Of a DNA stretch of 5,583 bases, positions 1 through 5,583 are shown piece after piece (positions within the stretch are counted from its first letter, which is position 1; each line of letters starts with the position of its first letter). The notes below the pieces were generated by a model. It did no database searches, was not told the origin of the DNA, and saw nothing but the letters and a program-made list of their open reading frames with translations. Position numbers and translations under genes: made by a program. Source of the stretch: M3007 sp044350415. Its GTDB lineage: Bacteria > Bacteroidota > Bacteroidia > Chitinophagales > Saprospiraceae. The stretch lies in NCBI GenBank assembly GCA_044350415.1, contig JBILHQ010000307.1:1-5583 (forward strand). Reading direction: 5' to 3'.

Positions 1-737
1 TCACCTCTCAGTTCACCTCTCTTCTCACCTCTCTTCTCAGCGAGTTGCACTTTCCCTCTTTCATCTTGCTCCCTCATTTCGGAATAATCATAAGCCTCTA
101 AATCTTCTTTTGTCCACGAGTGCTTATTGGCTTCGTAATAAGCGGCCTTCAAACCTTCATCATCCACATTTTCAGGAATGAGATTCAGATTTTCGGCTTC
201 TTTAATAAAATGTATCCACTTATCTGTTATGGTTACTAGTTCAGTAAGGGATTTATTAAATTTCGGCAACTCAATGAAGTAGAGCTCCATATCCTTGATG
301 ATCCGCTCTCCGTCCTCTACATCGCAAACAGTATGGTGTGACAAGTATTTGCCTCCTTGTGTGAAAAAAAAATCGAAAATGCCGATGAAAATGACAGGCC
401 GCAGTTTCGGATACTCTTGACCACTTTCGATCTGTTGAGAATAATCTTTGCTTACATAATATAGTAATCTTTTGTCCAAACCGTCCGGCTCAGACACTTG
501 CATTTCCACAATATAAGTATTGCCCTGTTTGTCCCGTGCTCTCACGTCGATAATGGACGCTTTCAGGTTTTTGATGATGGGAAGTTGGTAGGGATTGAGA
601 ATCTCCACCGCTTCAATCTGACTATTGCCTTCCAACTTTAACACGGCGTTAAGGAAGGAAATGAGGATGATTTTTTTGTTTTCATTGCCGAAGATCTTTC
701 GAAAGGCAATGTCATTGGTCATATCTACGAACTGCAT
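1..737 (-). CDS. Rpn family recombination-promoting nuclease / PD-(D/E)XK putative transposase, partial (3' end beyond the window)
   Basis: I translated this gene by hand; the frame is open from ATG at 737 to the window edge, giving 245 complete codons. It begins MQFVDMTNDIAFRKIFG, the typical N-terminus of the Rpn/PDDEXK_2 family, which supports this start over the in-frame Met6. The nuclease core is visible: D64 in SIIDVRARD and E78-M-Q80 in YIVEMQV match the D...ExQ form of the PD-(D/E)XK site. The middle region (about 110-165) has the family's FDF and YFIELPKF segments. The C-terminus ends in four-residue repeats (EKRG, EKRG, ELRG, E...) and is cut by the window edge. Family members are DNA endonucleases; some are phage-defence toxins blocked by a short protein made from their own 3' end. 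A run of nine T (364-372) lies in the coding strand at residues 122-125. No inverted repeats or target duplication mark it as an active transposon. It has its own promoter and a 155-bp gap from the HD gene upstream. Confidence 0.9.
   Translation of the reverse strand, partial: MQFVDMTNDIAFRKIFGNENKKIILISFLNAVLKLEGNSQIEAVEILNPYQLPIIKNLKASIIDVRARDKQGNTYIVEMQVSEPDGLDKRLLYYVSKDYSQQIESGQEYPKLRPVIFIGIFDFFFTQGGKYLSHHTVCDVEDGERIIKDMELYFIELPKFNKSLTELVTITDKWIHFIKEAENLNLIPENVDDEGLKAAYYEANKHSWTKEDLEAYDYSEMREQDERGKVQLAEKRGEKRGELRG
3..38 (-). repeat. 12-bp in-frame tandem repeat encoding E-(K/L)-R-G units in the Rpn C-terminus
   Basis: On the coding strand two identical 12-bp units (GAGAAGAGAGGT, at 38-27 and 26-15) are followed by a variant (GAACTGAGAGGT, 14-3), and the next unit begins at the window edge. 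They encode EKRG-EKRG-ELRG-E. The preceding residues (ERGK, VQLA) look like decayed units. Because the unit is a multiple of three, copy number can change without breaking the frame. Variable four-residue repeats are known in the dimerising helix of Rpn C-terminal domains. The total copy number cannot be seen here. Confidence 0.85.
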
Positions 738-753
738 AAGCGGTATTTTGCTA

Positions 754-784
754 CAAAAATACGGCAAAAATTGTGATTTGTCAA
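754..784 (-). promoter_or_regulatory. Bacteroidota-type promoter for the Rpn gene
   Basis: On the minus strand, TTGACA (784-779) is followed by TATTTTTG (761-754). Measured from TTG, the spacer is 20 bases. This matches the Bacteroidota -33/-7 pattern TTG-N19-21-TAnnTTTG exactly; it also fits a sigma70-like TTGACA-N17-TATTTT. Transcription would start near 747-749, leaving a very short leader of about 10 bases before the ATG at 737. No Shine-Dalgarno sequence is present, as is usual in this phylum. The promoter suggests the nuclease is transcribed independently of the genes upstream. Confidence 0.65.
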
Positions 785-892
785 TTTAGTTGTATCAAAT
801 GAAGTATGATGTTGGGATCTATTTGGATATTGGTTTGATTAAAAACATCCCTGTTCGGGTGGGGAAAGCGCTTTAGAGCATGTCTGTGATTT

Positions 893-1426
893 TTAAAAAT
901 GCCTTCTGTAAGTATCTATTTTTTTCAGTAACCGCTGGTGCAAATAAGTATGCTTATCCACGAAAGCATCGGCAATTGCCGATGCTTCTTCATGATACTT
1001 TGCTATCTTTTCTTTGCTCCAATGCCCTGGCGGGTATTGTAAATTGGTGATCCTGTCCGCCAGTTTTACCATAGCCACTTCTTTTTCCAACGCGTTGATT
1101 CTAAGTAAACTATCCGCCATTTTCGCTTGTTTTCCAGACAATGAATCATCTTTGGTGAGGGCCAAAACGGCATCCGCTATCCGCTGTCCGAAATGTTGTT
1201 TCACTTCTTCATAAGTGGCATCGGTGTCCTCGATCGTATCGTGGAGAAGGGCCGTTTGAACCGCGAAATCCACGTCAAAATCTTTGGTGTGCGCATAGGC
1301 CAGTAATATTTCCATCGCTACATTGGAAACATGCTGGAGGTAATTGGCTTCAGAACCTGGAAGGGTTTGGTGCTTGTGTTTTTCTCCTGCGAACTGGATA
1401 GCGCGTTGGTAATAGTCCTGGGTCAT
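893..1426 (-). CDS. Stand-alone HD-domain hydrolase, MESH1/SpoT-like guanosine polyphosphate pyrophosphohydrolase
   Basis: The 177-residue protein is a single HD domain, close to the usual size of MESH1-type small alarmone hydrolases (about 180). Metal and catalytic motifs are present in order: H32 (YLQHVSNVA), H62-D63 with E66-D67 (ALLHDTIEDTD), and D124 with N128 (VKLADRITNL). The later segment GHWSKEKIAKYHEEA matches the GWS...Y...A segment of MESH1. There is no synthetase, TGS or ACT domain, so it can only hydrolyse. The expected reaction is removal of the 3'-pyrophosphate from (p)ppGpp using Mn2+ in the cytoplasm; animal MESH1 also acts on NADPH, so the true substrate is uncertain. The start codon overlaps the stop of the haem lipoprotein gene by one base (TAATG), pointing to coupled translation and a shared transcript. 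No strong terminator follows it. The hydrolase fold is clear; the exact substrate is inferred. Confidence 0.9.
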   Translation of the reverse strand: MTQDYYQRAIQFAGEKHKHQTLPGSEANYLQHVSNVAMEILLAYAHTKDFDVDFAVQTALLHDTIEDTDATYEEVKQHFGQRIADAVLALTKDDSLSGKQAKMADSLLRINALEKEVAMVKLADRITNLQYPPGHWSKEKIAKYHEEASAIADAFVDKHTYLHQRLLKKIDTYRRHF

Positions 1427-4400
1427 TATTTTAATGAGGATAGGAATTCTACAATATCCCTGATTTCTCTTTTGGATAAGGTTTCATCCATTGGTGGCAT
1501 ACTGGAGGGTAGGTTTTCCCGTTTGGTAATCCGGGACAAAGGAACCACCAACGGCTCTGCATCGGAGGTGGCGATGGTTAAGGCGCTGTCTGTTTCTTTG
1601 GTCAAAACACCATATACTTTTTGTCCGTCTTTGAGCACTAAAGAGACATTACCAAATCCCGGAGCTATTCGGGCACTCGGCAGGATCAGCGCCTGGAGTA
1701 GTTGTTCCCTGCTTAAGGTGCCGCCGATAGTAGTCAGCGCCGGACCAACTTTGCCGCCATAATCGCCAGTCGCATGACATCTTACGCATTGTGCCGCTGA
1801 ATTATTGTAAAAAAGGTTCCTTCCTTCGTCGATATTTCCGCCAAAGAGCGCTTCTGCATAGGCGTCCATCAATGAGTTATTGGGTTGGATGGCCGCTAAT
1901 TGTGCTTTTAATTTTGCCGATCCGGTCGCTTCAACGGCTTCTTTTAATTCCAATCCCAAATTGGGTGATAATTGGTGGTCCTTCCATTGGCTAAGGAGTT
2001 TTTCCAAAATCTCAATTGTTTTGTCACTGTCCAATTTGCCCATCACCACCAGCAATTGTTGCTGTTCTTTTATGCCGCCTTTCTCAAAAATCGTACTGAC
2101 AATAGTAGGCAGATTTTCTTTGGTCACATTGGAATTATTGAGTAAACCCAAGGCAACCGTCCGTACATTTTCGTCGGTATCTTCCATTCCGCTTTTGATG
2201 ATATCTGCTATTTTGGGGTATTTCAACTCGTCTAATGCAGGCAAAATAGCGGATTTTACTTTCGCATTCCTCGAGGAATTAAATATTTTCGCCAACTGGT
2301 CATTGGCGCTGCTGATGTTTAAATTGGCCAGCATCGCCGCCGCCGCTGATATCGTTTCAGGATTGCGTGTATTTAAATAGCTGTCAATAAAAGGATCTAC
2401 TTTGGCCTGTACAATTGCAGGATTTCGGTCGGTCAGTCCCCTGTAACGACCATCCACGCGGTCTAATACCGACGGGCTGGCCCACGTGCCTAATGTAGCA
2501 AATGCTTCTGTTTTGATGGCATCACTGATATCTCTTCTATTGGCAAACTGAACCAGCATATCTAATTCATCTTCGCCACCCACGCGCAGAGCGGCGTTAA
2601 TTGCACGCCTTAACAAGGGCTCCGAAGTAAAGCGTTTGTCCTTTAAAATGGCGGCTAATGCCGGTAATGCCGCAGGAATAGACAAATCATCGTTGATCGC
2701 CCTGGCTGCTTCTGCAACAATAAATTCCTCTTTGTCTTTCAAAAAGATGGCAACATTTTCATTCCTCAACCTTCTCAATACCAAAACAGCTACAGTGCGC
2801 AGTGCTTTACTGGTGTTATTGGCCAATGTAATCATGGGTTCCGCTTTTCCGATCCGGGTCAGTGCCAGTACACCAGCGTGCCGAATATATAGATCTTCAT
2901 CGTTATTAGCCCGTAGCATATACAGCAGGGGTTCTATCGCCGGCTCGTACGCTATTTGCCCCAATGCTTCCGCGGCATAAAACCGGACGCGGTAACTGGA
3001 ACTTTTCAACAAAGGAAGGAGGGCTTCTCCTGCCGTTTGGATATTGCCATCGCCAAGCATCCTGGCGGCCTGAGCGATAATTTCTGGATCTTTGTCCTGG
3101 AGCAATGGAAGTATGGTGGCTGCATAGTTTTTATCTGTTCTGATCAACTGCCCCATCCCCCAAATGCCATGAACCCGCGCCAGCCGGTTAGCGGTTTGCT
3201 CAATGGCTTTGTTGAGCAAAGCAGCACCTGCTTGCCCCCTGTTGACCAATTCGAACTGCGCTTTTTGCCGGATACGCATATCTGCATTGAACAATAAACT
3301 ATACAATAAATCTGGCGTTTGTTTGGCATAATTCAGTTGCATCAGCCGCTGAGTTTCGAGCCTTATCACTGCCAGATCATTCTTGTCCTGGCTTACATCT
3401 AATTTCCAAATTCGTCCGTAATTCTTTGTATTCCAGCCATTTATCCAGTCTGCAATATATAATGCACCGTCAGGGCCGAATTGAATACCCGTTGGCAAAA
3501 TACCACTTAAGACATCTTTTTCTCCATCCAGTTCAAAAGAGGCACCCTTGGGTTTCAGTCCGAACGACCAGATATGGGAACCTGAGGTGGAGCCAACGAA
3601 TTCGACCAGGAAGAATTTGTTTTTCCAGTCCGAACCCAGGGCGGTGCCGGGGTTGTATACCATTCCGGTTGGCCCGTTGTGATAGTTCATGATTGGCGGC
3701 ATAAAATACGCTGCCTGGCCGTCCCAGCGGGGTACCGACATTTTTTCATCCATCCAAACGTGATAGCCATTATTTTTGGGGTCGGTGTATTTGCCATACT
3801 GCCAGTTGGAGCGCCAACCTGCGTCGGAGCCTTCGACCACATGCACCAATCTTTCACTTTCGCCGGCATGGTCGCCGTCATTGTCAGAAGAAATCAGGTT
3901 GCCGAATTCATCAAATGCAAATTCGTGGGTATTGCGCAATCCGGTAGCAAATATTTCAAAATCGCTGCCATCAGGGTTGGACCGTGCGATAAATCCAGAA
4001 TTGGAATTGGCTATTTTTTGGCCATCAACAGTGGTGATATTGGCACCAATATCGCCGATGTTCCAGTAAATACGGCCATCTGGACCTTCTGTAATACCCG
4101 ACATACCATGACCGCCGAATCCGATATGGACATCATAGCCGGTGCTGATGGATGTTTTTTTATCCATAACACCATCGCCGTTTTTATCTTCAAAACGCCA
4201 TAAATCTGGTGCAATTGCCACAAAAAGGTCCTTGTCTCTGGCCAAAACGCCGCCTGCAACATCAGTAATTTCTTCAGAGAAATCATTGATGATCCTTTTG
4301 GAAACATCGGCAATGCCGTCCTTATTGGTATCCTCCAGGCGCCAAACCTCGTCTTTTTCAACCGCAAGGTCGTGCCAGTCGTGCACGCCATCGTGGTTCA

Positions 4401-4821
4401 GGTCTTTGAGCCATTCATTCTCGTTACTGTGTTCAGGGGCGAAGGTTTTGCGCAGGAACTCGCGCCTGTCTTCCACAGTTTGCATACTGATCGACGCAGT
4501 CATCCAGTCGCGGTGACCCCGGATATCAAATTCTGAATTTTTTTGCCGGTTGGTGCGGGTAATGTACACGCGACCCTTTGCATCAACGGATAAGGCGATA
4601 GGATCGGGAGCCAACGAATCGGAAGCCCAAAGATTAATTTGCAGCCCATCGGCTAATTTAATGGCTGTTTTTTCGCGAATGTCTTTCGCATTTTGAACAG
4701 CCTTTTTGGGGTCCTCTTTTAAAGTAATCAAAGTGCCTTTTTGGGCAAATTTCATACAGGAAATAATCAAAAGGGTGAAGATTGCCATCAAAGGGGCAAG
4801 TCTGCTGATACGTTTAGTCAT
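1426..4821 (-). CDS. PVC-type haem-binding CxxCH lipoprotein: dehydrogenase-like propeller, HEAT repeats and C-terminal cytochrome c domain
   Basis: This 1131-residue protein has the architecture of the 'putative membrane-bound dehydrogenase / Pirellula-Verrucomicrobium haem-binding' family. Residues 1-22 form a lipoprotein signal with lipobox IISC (C22), placing it in the periplasm on a membrane. About 55-475 is a beta-propeller resembling glucose/sorbosone dehydrogenases (GFGGHGMSGITEGPDGRIYW, GLRNTHEFAFDEFGNL, LPTGIQFGPDGALYIADW). Three D-x-N-x-D-G-x-x-D loops (140-148, 164-172, 212-220) look calcium-binding. About 495-975 is a series of HEAT-like helical repeats. About 995-1131 is the haem domain, with C1012-V-R-C1015-H1016 and SMPPM (M1108 or M1111) as the likely distal ligand. 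The likely role is oxidation of a sugar or polyol with electron transfer to haem, but no substrate has been assigned to close relatives that I can name. The ATG at 4821 is chosen because it gives a complete signal peptide. It is followed directly by the HD hydrolase gene. Confidence 0.93.
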   Translation of the reverse strand: MTKRISRLAPLMAIFTLLIISCMKFAQKGTLITLKEDPKKAVQNAKDIREKTAIKLADGLQINLWASDSLAPDPIALSVDAKGRVYITRTNRQKNSEFDIRGHRDWMTASISMQTVEDRREFLRKTFAPEHSNENEWLKDLNHDGVHDWHDLAVEKDEVWRLEDTNKDGIADVSKRIINDFSEEITDVAGGVLARDKDLFVAIAPDLWRFEDKNGDGVMDKKTSISTGYDVHIGFGGHGMSGITEGPDGRIYWNIGDIGANITTVDGQKIANSNSGFIARSNPDGSDFEIFATGLRNTHEFAFDEFGNLISSDNDGDHAGESERLVHVVEGSDAGWRSNWQYGKYTDPKNNGYHVWMDEKMSVPRWDGQAAYFMPPIMNYHNGPTGMVYNPGTALGSDWKNKFFLVEFVGSTSGSHIWSFGLKPKGASFELDGEKDVLSGILPTGIQFGPDGALYIADWINGWNTKNYGRIWKLDVSQDKNDLAVIRLETQRLMQLNYAKQTPDLLYSLLFNADMRIRQKAQFELVNRGQAGAALLNKAIEQTANRLARVHGIWGMGQLIRTDKNYAATILPLLQDKDPEIIAQAARMLGDGNIQTAGEALLPLLKSSSYRVRFYAAEALGQIAYEPAIEPLLYMLRANNDEDLYIRHAGVLALTRIGKAEPMITLANNTSKALRTVAVLVLRRLRNENVAIFLKDKEEFIVAEAARAINDDLSIPAALPALAAILKDKRFTSEPLLRRAINAALRVGGEDELDMLVQFANRRDISDAIKTEAFATLGTWASPSVLDRVDGRYRGLTDRNPAIVQAKVDPFIDSYLNTRNPETISAAAAMLANLNISSANDQLAKIFNSSRNAKVKSAILPALDELKYPKIADIIKSGMEDTDENVRTVALGLLNNSNVTKENLPTIVSTIFEKGGIKEQQQLLVVMGKLDSDKTIEILEKLLSQWKDHQLSPNLGLELKEAVEATGSAKLKAQLAAIQPNNSLMDAYAEALFGGNIDEGRNLFYNNSAAQCVRCHATGDYGGKVGPALTTIGGTLSREQLLQALILPSARIAPGFGNVSLVLKDGQKVYGVLTKETDSALTIATSDAEPLVVPLSRITKRENLPSSMPPMDETLSKREIRDIVEFLSSLK

Positions 4822-4843
4822 TAGTATTATTATCTAGAAGTTG

Positions 4844-4858
4844 GCGAAGTATTTTCGC
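4844..4858 (-). promoter_or_regulatory. Small hairpin in the leader of the haem lipoprotein gene
   Basis: GCGAA (4844-4848) pairs with TTCGC (4854-4858) around a five-base loop, 22 bases before the ATG at 4821. It has no T-run after it on the minus strand, so it is not a terminator. A role in mRNA stability or translation is possible but unproven. I found no TAnnTTTG element in 4822-4984 on the minus strand, so the promoter of this gene is not visible; it may be read through from the oxidoreductase gene. Confidence 0.3.
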
Positions 4859-4957
4859 TTTGTTGTTTATTTCTTAATTTTCAATATTGCTGATGAATTA
4901 CCCTTTTTTTTAACTTTTTTATCCATGAATTGATTTTCAGGCAAGCACATTCACCAT

Positions 4958-4993
4958 TAAACACTTACTACTAAACACTTACTACTAAACACT
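4958..4993. repeat. 14-bp tandem repeat (about 2.6 copies) spanning the oxidoreductase stop codon
   Basis: On the plus strand TAAACACTTACTAC occurs twice (4958-4971 and 4972-4985) and is followed by a partial copy TAAACACT (4986-4993). On the minus strand the unit reads AGTGTTTAGTAGTA; its first copy supplies the last two codons (Ser-Val) and the TAG stop of the oxidoreductase gene, and the rest is in the intergenic stretch. It has no internal symmetry and no spacers, so it is neither a CRISPR array nor a REP hairpin. It is probably a local slippage duplication; a function is unknown. Confidence 0.85.
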
Positions 4994-5583
4994 AAAAAAA
5001 ACTGTTCTTTTCTCCTTCACGCTCTCCATTGCCAATTCAATCACCCGAATCGTATTTCTGGATTGTTCCGGCTTCACAAGCAGCGCTGCTTCGCCCCAAA
5101 TGGCATCCCGCACATTGATGAAATAATCAGGAAAGGCACCGCGTTCGCTTTGAATGACACCTTCCATTTCCATATCCTGAAAATCAATGGCGTATTTTCC
5201 CCAGTTGGCTTCTGGTTCCACTCCCCAATTCGGTTTGGTGAGGGGTGTAAGTCCGGCATTCAGATCGGCTTCCTGAATATCCGCGCCGTATTTAACGAAA
5301 GAACCGCGGTCGCCATGGAGCATAAAATGGGGACTTGGCTTTTTAGCCAGCATACTGGCTTTCAGGTTCACTTTCAGGTTAGGATAATCGAGTCGCAACG
5401 AAAAATGATCGTCTGATTTTCCATCTGGACGCTGAATACGCACATCGGCAGTAATAGCTTCAGGCAAACCAAACAGCATCAGCGCCTGATCAATCAGGTG
5501 CGAGCCCAGGTCGTATAAAATGCCCGCACCCGGAATGGCCTCTTCCCGCCAGGCCTTTTGCTTGAGTGCTGGACGAAAACGGT
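4985..5583 (-). CDS. Gfo/Idh/MocA family oxidoreductase, C-terminal part (5' end beyond the window)
   Basis: The frame stays open past the internal Met at 5479 up to the right edge, so the gene starts outside the window; 198 residues are visible. The extension reads RFRPALKQKAWREEAIPG followed by AGILYDLGSHLIDQAL. This is the hallmark of the YdgJ/IolW-like branch of NAD(P)-dependent sugar or inositol dehydrogenases. In it Asp (YDLG, codon 5512-5510) and His (SHLID, codon 5500-5498) correspond to the catalytic D-x3-H pair. The rest is the C-terminal alpha/beta sheet domain, ending EKRTVFFSV. About 145-150 N-terminal residues, including the Rossmann NAD(P)-binding fold and the EKP motif, lie outside the window. 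The likely role is cytoplasmic oxidation or reduction of a polyol or sugar, and the substrate cannot be read from this part. It is in the same orientation as the haem lipoprotein gene 163 bp downstream, and no terminator is visible between them. The stop TAG (4987-4985) lies inside a 14-bp tandem repeat. Confidence 0.92.
   Translation of the reverse strand, partial: RFRPALKQKAWREEAIPGAGILYDLGSHLIDQALMLFGLPEAITADVRIQRPDGKSDDHFSLRLDYPNLKVNLKASMLAKKPSPHFMLHGDRGSFVKYGADIQEADLNAGLTPLTKPNWGVEPEANWGKYAIDFQDMEMEGVIQSERGAFPDYFINVRDAIWGEAALLVKPEQSRNTIRVIELAMESVKEKRTVFFSV

Noticed and set aside
1..737. Active insertion sequence (family name 'putative transposase')
   Set aside because: No terminal inverted repeats or target-site duplication can be seen, and Rpn proteins are better understood as nucleases than as transposases of IS elements. 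The left end is outside the window, so this is not fully excluded.
838..864. Possible rho-independent terminator after the HD gene (minus strand CCC-GAACA-GGG followed by ATGTTTTT)
   Set aside because: The stem is only three base pairs and the T-run is short, so it is too weak to call as a terminator.
3679..4203. Plus-strand open frame of 174 codons
   Set aside because: It lies wholly antisense to the haem lipoprotein gene, and its translation shows no recognisable domain. The other plus-strand frames at 1331-1762, 1880-2380, 2636-2980, 2956-3297, 4142-4516 and 5063-5416 are rejected for the same reason.
4011..4391. Minus-strand open frame of 126 codons, shifted relative to the lipoprotein gene
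   Set aside because: It is a shadow in another frame of the same strand; the main frame continues unbroken through it with clear family motifs, so there is no frameshift.
4958..4993. CRISPR-like repeats
   Set aside because: The units are directly adjacent with no spacers and are only 14 bp long.
4985..5479. Short 164-residue oxidoreductase gene starting at 5479
   Set aside because: The frame remains open upstream to the window edge and the upstream residues contain the conserved catalytic region of the family, so the Met at 5479 is internal.

Overview
The window reads as a chromosomal segment from a Bacteroidota bacterium. The clues are moderate GC, a TTG-N20-TAnnTTTG type promoter, no Shine-Dalgarno sequences at the starts, and protein families that look like those of Saprospiria, Chitinophagia or Cytophagia. 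The genus cannot be fixed from the sequence. All four genes lie on the minus strand, so the window is transcribed from high to low coordinates.

Layout in transcription order: (1) 4985-5583 is the C-terminal part of a Gfo/Idh/MocA-family oxidoreductase, cut by the right edge. (2) 4822-4984 is an intergenic stretch with a 14-bp tandem repeat that begins inside the oxidoreductase stop region, plus a small hairpin ahead of the next gene. (3) 1426-4821 is a 1131-residue predicted lipoprotein. It combines a sugar-dehydrogenase-like propeller, a long HEAT-repeat region and a C-terminal c-type haem domain (PVC-type CxxCH family). (4) 893-1426 is a MESH1/SpoT-like stand-alone HD hydrolase, joined to the previous gene by a one-base TAATG stop/start overlap. 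(5) 738-892 is an intergenic stretch with a good Bacteroidota-type promoter. (6) 1-737 is an Rpn-family (PD-(D/E)XK) nuclease, cut by the left edge inside a C-terminal four-residue repeat array.

The oxidoreductase and the haem lipoprotein fit a periplasmic/cytoplasmic sugar or polyol oxidation locus, a pairing common in Bacteroidota and Planctomycetota. The alarmone hydrolase-like gene appears translationally coupled to the lipoprotein, which is less expected. The Rpn gene has its own promoter and is probably an independent defence or toxin-antitoxin unit. Its C-terminal repeats match what is known of Rpn gene-within-gene antitoxins, which makes it the most interesting item here. I see no RNA gene, CRISPR array, complete insertion sequence or wholly novel system.
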